A DNA stretch of 6,416 bases from DASXTS01 sp036505275 (GTDB lineage Bacteria; Actinomycetota; Actinomycetes; Mycobacteriales; Pseudonocardiaceae), in NCBI GenBank assembly GCA_036505275.1, contig DASXTS010000097.1, positions 1 to 6,416 of the forward strand, written 5' to 3'. This document shows positions 1 through 5,293 of this stretch, piece after piece. The stretch's first letter is position 1. Each line of letters begins with the position of its first letter. The position numbers and the translations under genes were made by a program. Under the pieces are notes generated by a model. That model saw nothing but the letters and a program-made list of their open reading frames with translations. It ran no database searches and was not told where the DNA came from.

Positions 1-180
1 CTGGCCGGCCACGGCCAGATCGCCGAGGGGGTGAAGTCCTGCGCGCCGATCCGCGAGCTGGCCGTCAGGCACGGCGTGGACATGCCGATCACCGATGTGG
101 TGTACCGGGTGTGCTACGAGGACCTCACCCCCGAGCAGATGGCGGCCGAGCTGCTCGGACGCTCGCACAAGCCGGAGTAA
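1..180 (+). CDS. gpsA: Glycerol-3-phosphate dehydrogenase [NAD(P)+], C-terminal part
   Basis: Only the last 59 residues are in the window; the reading frame is open from base 1 and stops at TAA 178-180. GpsA is the cytosolic enzyme that reduces dihydroxyacetone phosphate to sn-glycerol-3-phosphate, the backbone for phospholipid synthesis. The visible part is the end of the helical substrate-binding domain. It contains GQIAEGVKSCAPIRELA, which I recognise as the family's typical C-terminal motif, followed by the acidic helix ending in LLGRSHKPE. The catalytic and nucleotide-binding parts lie to the left of the window. The next gene starts 5 bp after the stop on the same strand, so the two are probably co-transcribed; gpsA next to a cystathionine lyase is an arrangement I recall from actinobacteria. 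Nothing looks broken. Confidence 0.9.
   Translation: MAGHGQIAEGVKSCAPIRELAVRHGVDMPITDVVYRVCYEDLTPEQMAAELLGRSHKPE
174..177 (+). promoter_or_regulatory. Ribosome binding site GGAG inside the gpsA end
   Basis: GGAG lies within the last codons of gpsA, 8 nt before ATG 186. It supports that ATG as the start of the lyase rather than the earlier in-frame codon at 111, which would overlap gpsA deeply. It fits translational coupling between the two genes. Confidence 0.6.
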
Positions 181-185
181 CGCTG

Positions 186-1325
186 ATGACACACGGTTGG
201 CACGACGGGACGCGGTGCATCCAGGCCGGGCACGCCGGCGGGGACGGCCGGCAGCCGGTGGCCGGTGCGCCGCTGCTGGCCGGGCCGGTATTCGCGGCGC
301 CGTACCACATGGACGCGGCCGACCCGCACCGCGCGGACTTCTACGGCCGGGAGGGCAACCCGACCTGGCGTGCGCTCGAGGCGGCGATCGGCGACCTGGA
401 CGGCGGCTATTGCGTGCTCTTCCCGTCCGGCATGGCCGCGATCACCACGCTGATGCGGAGCGTGTTGCGTCCCGGTGCCGCGGTGGTGCTGCCGTCCGAC
501 GGCTACTACCAGGTCCGCAAGTTCGCGCACGGCTCGCTGAGCGCCGGTTCCGGCGTCGAGGTGCGCGAGGTGCCGACGCCGGGGCCGTGGCCGGACGGGG
601 TGTTCGAGGGCGCCCGGCTGGTGCTGCTGGAGACCCCGTCGAACCCCGGCATGGATGTGTGCGACATCGCCAAGCTTGCCACGGCAGCGCACGCCGCCGG
701 CGCCCTGGTTGCGGTGGACAACACCACGGCCTCACCGCTCGGGCAGCGGCCGCTCGAACTCGGCGCCGACCTGGTGGTGGCCAGCGACAGCAAGGCGCTC
801 ACCGGGCACAGCGACCTCATCCTCGGCCACGTCAGCACCCTGGACGCCGAGCTGGCGGCTGCGCTGGTCGAGGCCCGCGGCAACACCGGCGCGGTGGCGG
901 GGCCGTTCGAGGCGTGGCTGGCGCACCGCAGCCTCGGCACGCTCGACCTGCGCCTTGGCCGCCAGGCCGAAAACGCCGGCGCGCTGGCCCGGCTGCTGGC
1001 CGGACACCCGGCCGTGCGGGAGGTGCGCTGGCCGGGGCTACCGGAGGACCCGGCGCACGCGGTTGCGTCGAAGCAGATGCGCCGCTTCGGCGGGGTGCTG
1101 TGCTTCGAACTGTCCTCGGCCGAGGCGGTGCGGCGGTTCGTCGACGCCAGCCGGCTGGTGCTGAACGCCACCAGCTTCGGCGGCCTGCACACCACCGCCG
1201 ACCGGCGGGCGCAGTGGGGCGATGCGGTGTCCGAGGGCTTCGTGCGTCTCTCCGCCGGATGTGAGGACACCGAGGACCTGGTGTGTGACGTGCGTGCCGC
1301 GCTGGACGCGCTGAGTGACGGATAG
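186..1325 (+). CDS. Cystathionine gamma-lyase (Cys/Met metabolism PLP enzyme)
   Basis: A 379-aa, complete PLP-dependent enzyme of the trans-sulfuration family, close to the usual 380-400 aa. Visible family features are: YGREGNPTW at 53-61 (substrate/PLP contacts with the neighbouring subunit), SGMAA at 81-85 (phosphate loop), Tyr107 in the position that normally stacks on the cofactor, LETPSNPGMDV at 148-158, Asp178 in VDNT (pyridine nitrogen contact), the Schiff-base lysine Lys203 in DSKALTGHSD, and Arg354 in VRLSAGCE (substrate carboxylate). The likely reaction is cystathionine to cysteine, 2-oxobutyrate and ammonia in the cytosol. Gamma-synthase or another lyase activity cannot be excluded from sequence, because family members differ subtly. 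The ATG at 186 is chosen for its GGAG ribosome binding site and 5-bp distance from gpsA. The following gene is related to cysteine dioxygenase, which fits a sulfur-amino-acid theme. Confidence 0.88.
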   Translation: MTHGWHDGTRCIQAGHAGGDGRQPVAGAPLLAGPVFAAPYHMDAADPHRADFYGREGNPTWRALEAAIGDLDGGYCVLFPSGMAAITTLMRSVLRPGAAVVLPSDGYYQVRKFAHGSLSAGSGVEVREVPTPGPWPDGVFEGARLVLLETPSNPGMDVCDIAKLATAAHAAGALVAVDNTTASPLGQRPLELGADLVVASDSKALTGHSDLILGHVSTLDAELAAALVEARGNTGAVAGPFEAWLAHRSLGTLDLRLGRQAENAGALARLLAGHPAVREVRWPGLPEDPAHAVASKQMRRFGGVLCFELSSAEAVRRFVDASRLVLNATSFGGLHTTADRRAQWGDAVSEGFVRLSAGCEDTEDLVCDVRAALDALSDG

Positions 1326-1360
1326 TCGAGCCGTTGCCACCCGATTGTTGCTTTTGTTAC

Positions 1361-1393
1361 AAGCGGCTTGACGTAGGGTGCCCCGGGCCGCTT
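1361..1393. repeat. Inverted repeat after the lyase gene
   Basis: AAGCGGC (1361-1367) and GCCGCTT (1387-1393) are perfect 7-bp inverted arms around a 19-nt spacer. The spacer contains TTGACG followed directly by TAGGGT, which look like isolated -35 and -10 hexamers but are not spaced as one promoter. The arms could be a weak terminator for gpsA and the lyase, since TTTCCTGTT follows, or an operator. The evidence is only the symmetry. Confidence 0.3.
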
Positions 1394-1426
1394 TCCTGTT
1401 GGGCATGTTCGCGCGCTGCACCTGTT

Positions 1427-1450
1427 GCCGCGGCCCGGTGGGCCCGCGGC
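1427..1450 (+). terminator. Strong GC hairpin, possible terminator
   Basis: GCCGCGG and CCGCGGC with inner CCC/GGG form a 10-bp stem with one bulged C and a GGT loop. It sits about 100 bp after the lyase stop and about 105 bp before the cupin start. No T-tract follows, so a role as intrinsic terminator of the gpsA-lyase unit is uncertain. It could equally be part of the structured leader of the cupin gene. Confidence 0.35.
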
Positions 1451-1461
1451 TGGTGGCGAGC

Positions 1462-1546
1462 GCGCGATGTCGCGCCTGGTGAGTTCCCGCACACCATCCG
1501 TGGCCCGGTAGCCACGTCGATGGCGGCCGGGCGCCCTCACCAGGAG
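1462..1546 (+). promoter_or_regulatory. Structured leader of the cupin gene, pairs over its RBS
   Basis: Four nested or adjacent stems can be drawn. GCGCGA (1462-1467) faces TCGCGC (1470-1475) with only 2 nt between, so it is better read as a DNA dyad. CCTGGTGAG (1475-1483) pairs perfectly with CTCACCAGG (1536-1544). Inside that, CGTGGC (1499-1504) pairs with GCCACG (1511-1516), and GGCG (1522-1525) with CGCC (1532-1535). The 9-bp closing stem includes AGG of the AGGAG ribosome binding site, so folding would hide it. The layout looks like a three-way junction. I do not recognise any known riboswitch class. In GC-rich DNA some stems arise by chance. Confidence 0.35.
1542..1546 (+). promoter_or_regulatory. 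Ribosome binding site AGGAG of the cupin gene
   Basis: AGGAG lies 7 nt before ATG 1554, which is the best ribosome binding site in the region and fixes the start of the cupin. Its first three bases are also the end of a 9-bp inverted repeat arm. Confidence 0.7.
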
Positions 1547-1553
1547 ACCCCAA

Positions 1554-1976
1554 ATGTTCGCCATTCCGGAGCACTCCGTGCTTCCCCCCGTAACGCACCA
1601 CCCGCTGAGCCCGACGGCGGTGGTGCGGTCCGTCGGCTCCGACCCACTGCGCTGGCGTGGGCTGCTGGCAAGCGCCACCGCCATCGGCCGGCCGGTGCTC
1701 GAACCGCTGACCCTGCCGCTGCCGTCGGAGGACCCGCGGGTGACGACGTGGTTGACGGTGTGGCCGGCCGGCCACCGCGGCACGCTGCGCGGCTACGACG
1801 CGCACCAGGGCGCGTTCGCGGTGCTCAGCGGCCAGGTCATCGAGCATGCCGGCGGCCGCGTCCGAACCCTGCGGCCGGGCCAGGTGCGGATCTTCGGCCC
1901 CGGCTACCGGCACCGCGTGCGCAACGCCGGCGCCGAGCAGGCGGTGACCGTGCACGTGCAGATCGAGCGCGACTGA
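1554..1976 (+). CDS. Cysteine dioxygenase-like cupin with degenerate metal site
   Basis: A 140-aa single-domain cupin. The opening MFAIPEHSVLPPVTHHPLSP and the core W-x-x-G-x5-L-x6-GAFAVLSG resemble actinobacterial type I cysteine dioxygenases, which oxidise cysteine to cysteine sulfinate using Fe(II). In those proteins the core reads LHDHGGSxGAF. Here it is LRGYDAHQGAF with no gap, so the two ligand histidines become Arg79 and Tyr81. The third ligand appears kept as His120 in FGPGYRHRVRN. The C-terminal S-x-H-x-Y triad reads TVHVQ (132-136), losing the tyrosine, and the protein ends four residues later, whereas relatives continue with a PPL-type tail. The carboxylate-binding arginine also seems replaced, near Leu54. 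The frame is intact and has a good ribosome binding site, so it is a gene, but its activity is doubtful. The position after cystathionine gamma-lyase fits a former cysteine-catabolic role. Fold assignment is likely; function is unknown. Confidence 0.75.
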   Translation: MFAIPEHSVLPPVTHHPLSPTAVVRSVGSDPLRWRGLLASATAIGRPVLEPLTLPLPSEDPRVTTWLTVWPAGHRGTLRGYDAHQGAFAVLSGQVIEHAGGRVRTLRPGQVRIFGPGYRHRVRNAGAEQAVTVHVQIERD

Positions 1977-1979
1977 GGA

Positions 1980-2660
1980 TCAGGCCATAGCGCGCTTCGC
2001 CACGTGCCGCGGTGTGCGGTGGCGGTGCCGCTCGCCGAGCAGCGGGCACGGCTGCGGCGCGCCCCAGACCCGGCGCAGCGGCAGCACCCCCGCCCATCGA
2101 TCGTCGGCGGTGACGTCATCGTCCTCGTCGACGGGTGGTCCGGTGCGGATCTTGACGCTGGCCTCGGTGAGGTCGATGGCCAGTACCGCCGTCCTGGCCA
2201 GCTCCTTCGCGTTCGGCCGCCGGGCGTAGTCCCACGAACCGGGGGCCACGTGCTCGGTGAACGCCCGCAGCCCGCGCAGCCGCTCCTCGGGTTCGGTCAC
2301 CGTGCGGGCGGTGGCGTGCACCACCGCGCTGCGGTAGTTCATCGAATGGTGGAACACCGAGCGGCCGTACACCACGCCGTCCAACTCGGTCACCGCGACA
2401 CACACCGGTGCGCCGGCGCCGGTGCGCAGGCTGGCCGACCCGGTCGACCCGTGCAGGTACAGCGTGGCGCCGTCGCGTCCGTAACAGGTCGGGACCACCA
2501 GCGGCGCGCCGTCGACGACCACGGCCAGGTGGCATACCAGCGCGGCGTCGAGGATGGCGTACAGGTCGGCCCGATCGGTGCGGGCGCGGGCTTTCCCCCG
2601 GCGGACGGTGGATCGGCGCGTGGGGGAGAGCGAGGGTGATGGCGTGGTCACGGCCTCCAT
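1980..2660 (-). CDS. PNPOx-like FMN split-barrel (NimA-like) protein
   Basis: A 226-aa protein of the pyridoxamine 5'-phosphate oxidase-related, NimA-like group of flavin-binding split barrels. After a basic N-terminus (TRRSTVRRGKARARTDR, 14-30) come the barrel strands: LVCHLAVVVDGAPLVVPTCY (41-60), LYLHGSTGSASLR (67-79), VCVAVTELDGVVYGRSVF (86-103), and the signature HHSMNYRSAVV (104-114). It ends with AKELARTAVLAIDLTEASVKI (151-171), the loop RTGPPVDEDDD, and WAGVLPLR (189-196). Such proteins usually bind FMN or a related cofactor; the substrate is unknown, and true PNP oxidase activity is not implied. The ATG at 2660 is chosen because homology begins soon after and upstream codons overlap the operator; there is no clear ribosome binding site before it. 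It ends 3 bp from the convergent cupin gene. The GTGGnCT sites upstream suggest control by a MocR/PdxR-type regulator, whose start is seen at the right edge. Confidence 0.85.
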   Translation of the reverse strand: MEAVTTPSPSLSPTRRSTVRRGKARARTDRADLYAILDAALVCHLAVVVDGAPLVVPTCYGRDGATLYLHGSTGSASLRTGAGAPVCVAVTELDGVVYGRSVFHHSMNYRSAVVHATARTVTEPEERLRGLRAFTEHVAPGSWDYARRPNAKELARTAVLAIDLTEASVKIRTGPPVDEDDDVTADDRWAGVLPLRRVWGAPQPCPLLGERHRHRTPRHVAKRAMA

Positions 2661-2723
2661 GGTGGACTGACCAAGTGGCTCTCTGGTATAGCCACTACAG
2701 CTCGAATTCAGCAGTCCACTTTT
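2661..2723. promoter_or_regulatory. Clustered GTGGnCT half-sites, PdxR/MocR-like operator
   Basis: Four half-sites lie in 63 bp before the PNPOx-like gene. On the - strand they are AAAAGTGGACT (2723-2713) and AGTGGCT (2696-2690), 24 bp apart. On the + strand they are AGTGGCT (2674-2680) and GTGGACTG (2662-2669). Together they form two overlapping inverted repeats: outer GTGGACTG/CAGTCCAC (2712-2719), and inner AGTGGCT/AGCCACT with a 9-bp spacer. From memory, the Corynebacterium glutamicum PdxR motif is AAAGTGGW(T)CTA, which the first site resembles closely. The assignment to a MocR regulator is inference. Confidence 0.6.
2685..2690 (-). promoter_or_regulatory. Possible -10 TATACC of the PNPOx-like gene
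   Basis: TATACC on the - strand lies between the two arms of the inner inverted repeat, 24 bp before ATG 2660. No good -35 is found at 17-18 bp (TGCTGA or CTGCTG). The AAAAGTGGACT site occupies the region just upstream, as expected of an activator-dependent promoter. Confidence 0.35.
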
Positions 2724-2750
2724 CTTCAATCGTCCGGGCTGGGCTTGCGC

Positions 2751-5288
2751 TCAACGCTTCCAGAAGGCGCCTCGCCGCTGCGGGGGTGACGGTGGCCCCG
2801 GCGGTGACGGTGGCCCCGGCGGTGATGGGGGCGATGGCGGTGATGGGGTTGTGGCGTGACCGGCGAACGCTTCGAGCACGATGAGCGCACGCCGCCACAG
2901 CTCCTCGAGCCTGCCGGGGTGCACTGCCCGCAGCGATTCCGCCAGCTCACGCAGCGGCTCGGTCAGCGCGGCCGGTACGCCCTGACGGTCCAGCGCGAAC
3001 ACCAGGGCGGAGAGCCGGCTGCCGAGGTCGGTGAGCAGCAGCTGGCGCTCTGCCGGTGGCCGGGTGGCCGCCGCGCGCAGCCGCCGGACCTCGTCGGCGG
3101 CCTGCCAGCGGGCCCAGCGCAGCGGGTCGGGCGGCGGCACCGGCTCGGGAATGAGCCGCGGCATCGGCGTGGCGCCGAACTGGTCGTCGCGCGCCGCCAT
3201 GTGGGGAGCCGGGCGGGCCAGCCCCATGGGACCGGCCGGCGTGGCCCGTCCCTGGACCGGCGGCGTGCCCACGGCGTCGGTCACGGCCTGCGGCCCGAAC
3301 GAGTCCGCCGCCTGGAAGGGCCGCGCCGAGCCGCTCGCGGCGCCGAGCCCGTACCCATGGGCCTGCGCAGCCAGCCGCACCGGCGGCCCGGCGGCCCTGA
3401 GCATGTCCCAACCGGAGGCCGGCTCGACCGGCTGGACCACCTCGTGCGGCCGGCCGCCCTCGGTGACCACCCGCGAGTCGATCGCCACATAGGCGGTGAA
3501 CCGGCACAGCACGCCGAAGCGCAGCGAGGTGTCGACGATGCGCCGCTCCAGCTCGCCGGTGGTGGCGCGGTCCGCGGCGAGGTAGCGGTCCTCCAGGTCA
3601 CGCAGGTGCGCACGGGCCCAGATCGGGGCGAGCGCGGGCGCTTCGGCGGTCACCGCGCGCACCGTGGTCCGCCATGGCTGCCCGCTGGTGACGCGTCCGG
3701 TCAGGGTGAGCGCGCCGGCGGCCCGGCCGCGCCACCGCCCGGTGATCACCAGGGGCACTCCCGGGAAGAAGTCCGGCAGCCTGGCCGGCGCCACCGTGCC
3801 GTCGACGACGTCCAACCCGTCGGCCTGCAGCCGCAGATCGGTGACGAGCGGCGCGCAGATCCGGTGGTGGATCTGGCCGGCCGCCTCGTCCAGCCGGTCC
3901 TCTGACTCGACCAGCTCGCACCGGCCACCGCCGATCACCGCCAGCCGGGTCAGGAAGCCGGCATTGACCGCGCGGTCGATGCCGATGGTGTGCACCCTCA
4001 CCCCGGCCAGCGACCCGGACAGCGACGCCAGCAGCTGGTCCTCGTTGCCCACTTGACCGTCGGTGACCAGTACGAGCACCCGGTCCCGGCCCGACCCGGG
4101 GTCGGCCAGCAACCCGACCGCCTCGGTCAGCGGCGCGAGCATCTCGGTGCCGCCGCGGGCCTCCACCCTGGCCAGGTGCTCCACAGCCCGGTACCGATTG
4201 CGGTCGCTGGCCGGTACCAGCCCGGCCGGCAGCCCCGGCGGCCGCTCCACGGTGTTGTCGAAGGCCAGCACCGCGAAGCGGTCCTCGTCGGTGAGGGTGT
4301 CCACGATCCGAGCCGCGGCGCGGCGGGCCGCCACCATCTTCCAGCCGCCCATGCTGCCGGACCGGTCGAGCACCAGCACCACGTCGCGGGGCGGGCCCGG
4401 CACCGCGGTGGTCGGCGGCAGCACGGTGAGCTGGAACGTGCCCTCGCCGCGGTCCGGCTCGACGACCCCGTCAGGGGTGAGCAGCAGCGCCTCGGCGGTG
4501 GCCTGCGGCTCGCCGTACGCCAGCCGCAGCACGAAGTCGCGGTCGGCGCGCTCCCCTGGCCGGACGCTCAGGTGCCTGCCCTCGGTGCTGATCGCGTGCA
4601 GGCTGGACCGGACGCCGGACAGCGGCAGCCCGCCGGCGTCCACGTCGACGTCGATGGACAGCGCCACCGGGTTGGGGAAGCCCGGCAGCAGCACCGGCGG
4701 GGTGATCCGCGACGCGTCCGGCACCACGTCGGTGTCCTCGGCCCAGCCGGCGCCGACCTGCTCGCCGCCGAGCCCGGTGCCCGGCACGTAGCGGGGCGCC
4801 ACCACCAGCGGGAACCGGAAGGTGGCCTCGCCGTCGGCGTACGGCAGCGGTTGCGCAAGGGTCAGCCGCACGGTCACCCGCTCGCCGGGCAGGATGTTGC
4901 CGACCCGCATGGTGAACACGTCGGGCCGCTCCTCCTCGGCGATCGACGCGCGCCGCCCCTCGCTGATCGCCCGCCGGTAGTCGGCCCTGGCCTGACCGCG
5001 CTCCTTCAGCACGCCGTCGACCACCCGGCCGTCGGCCTCCATCCGCATGGCGGTGACCGCGGCCCGGTCCGGCAGTGGGAACACGTAGGTGGCCTCCAGT
5101 GGCACTGCGTGCGGGTTGCGGAAACCCTGGCTCAGCAGCACCCGCGCGGTGAGGCCGGTGATCGCGACATCGACGTCGATGCTCTCCAGCGGCAGGTTGC
5201 CGCGGTCGGTGCGCAGCGTGCCGAGCCCGGCGTCCTCCGTGGCCGGCTCGTATTCGGTGCTCGGCAGTGGCAGCAGCTGCACGGTCAT
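2751..5288 (-). CDS. VIT and VWA domain protein
   Basis: An 845-aa protein. Residues about 5-145 are a VIT domain (vault/inter-alpha-trypsin type): LSQGFRNPHAVPLEATYVFP (52-71), ADYRRAISEGRRASIAEEER (102-121), and FTMRVGNILPGERVTVRL (125-142). Residues about 302-475 are a von Willebrand A domain with a complete metal-ion-dependent adhesion site: Asp308-x-Ser310-x-Ser312 in LDRSGSM, Thr381 in GGTEM, and Asp410 in LVTDGQ. A C-terminal region follows with a helical part (about 720-810), then a Pro/Ser/Gly tail (PSPPSPP-type, 815-836) and a basic end QRRGAFWKR. No signal peptide or membrane segment is visible, so it is probably cytoplasmic. VIT-VWA proteins are thought to act as metal-dependent protein-binding scaffolds; the partner is unknown. 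The start is ATG 5288, 8 nt after GAGGAG (5302-5297). A GTG at 5297 that overlaps the merR stop is the alternative and adds 3 residues. It forms a pair with merR. Confidence 0.9.
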   Translation of the reverse strand: MTVQLLPLPSTEYEPATEDAGLGTLRTDRGNLPLESIDVDVAITGLTARVLLSQGFRNPHAVPLEATYVFPLPDRAAVTAMRMEADGRVVDGVLKERGQARADYRRAISEGRRASIAEEERPDVFTMRVGNILPGERVTVRLTLAQPLPYADGEATFRFPLVVAPRYVPGTGLGGEQVGAGWAEDTDVVPDASRITPPVLLPGFPNPVALSIDVDVDAGGLPLSGVRSSLHAISTEGRHLSVRPGERADRDFVLRLAYGEPQATAEALLLTPDGVVEPDRGEGTFQLTVLPPTTAVPGPPRDVVLVLDRSGSMGGWKMVAARRAAARIVDTLTDEDRFAVLAFDNTVERPPGLPAGLVPASDRNRYRAVEHLARVEARGGTEMLAPLTEAVGLLADPGSGRDRVLVLVTDGQVGNEDQLLASLSGSLAGVRVHTIGIDRAVNAGFLTRLAVIGGGRCELVESEDRLDEAAGQIHHRICAPLVTDLRLQADGLDVVDGTVAPARLPDFFPGVPLVITGRWRGRAAGALTLTGRVTSGQPWRTTVRAVTAEAPALAPIWARAHLRDLEDRYLAADRATTGELERRIVDTSLRFGVLCRFTAYVAIDSRVVTEGGRPHEVVQPVEPASGWDMLRAAGPPVRLAAQAHGYGLGAASGSARPFQAADSFGPQAVTDAVGTPPVQGRATPAGPMGLARPAPHMAARDDQFGATPMPRLIPEPVPPPDPLRWARWQAADEVRRLRAAATRPPAERQLLLTDLGSRLSALVFALDRQGVPAALTEPLRELAESLRAVHPGRLEELWRRALIVLEAFAGHATTPSPPSPPSPPGPPSPPGPPSPPQRRGAFWKR
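2785..2856. repeat. Four 18-bp tandem repeats coding the Pro-rich tail
   Basis: GGTGACGGTGGCCCCGGC occurs twice exactly (2785-2802, 2803-2820), followed by two diverged copies (2821-2838, 2839-2856). On the coding (-) strand they encode the PSPPGP-like tail of the VIT/VWA protein. Whole 18-bp units keep the frame, so the tail length could vary between strains. Confidence 0.75.
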
Positions 5289-5293
5289 GAGCT

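Noticed and set aside
1375..1390. GGGTGCCCCGGG resembles a piece of the actinobacterial SAM-IV riboswitch.
   Set aside because: The conserved GGCAACC and the other helices are absent upstream, and the order of parts does not fit.
1368..1396. TTGACG at 1368 as a -35 for a cupin promoter.
   Set aside because: At 17-18 bp only TTTCCT/CTTTCC-like bases are present, and TAGGGT directly follows TTGACG without a spacer, so no convincing promoter pair can be named.
1334..1420. Cys-rich reading frame from TTG 1334 (six Cys codons in the first 25), like a cysteine-responsive leader peptide before a cysteine-related gene.
   Set aside because: It has no stop until beyond the end of the cupin gene, no ribosome binding site and only a TTG start, and the Cys codons are scattered. 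A leader peptide should end near or before the gene.
506..1783. Open frame of 425 codons on the - strand across the lyase gene and the intergenic region.
   Set aside because: It is antisense to a clear PLP enzyme with all catalytic residues; its composition is Ser/Arg/Thr-rich with no recognisable motif.
2724..2750. Intrinsic terminator after the VIT/VWA gene.
   Set aside because: No GC stem with a T-tract is visible between its stop and the operator; readthrough into the PNPOx-like gene cannot be excluded.
2785..2860. On the + strand the tail repeats read GGDGGPGGDGG, like a PE_PGRS or calcium-binding Gly-rich repeat.
   Set aside because: It is a shadow of the Pro/Ser/Gly tail coded on the - strand; no gene structure surrounds it.
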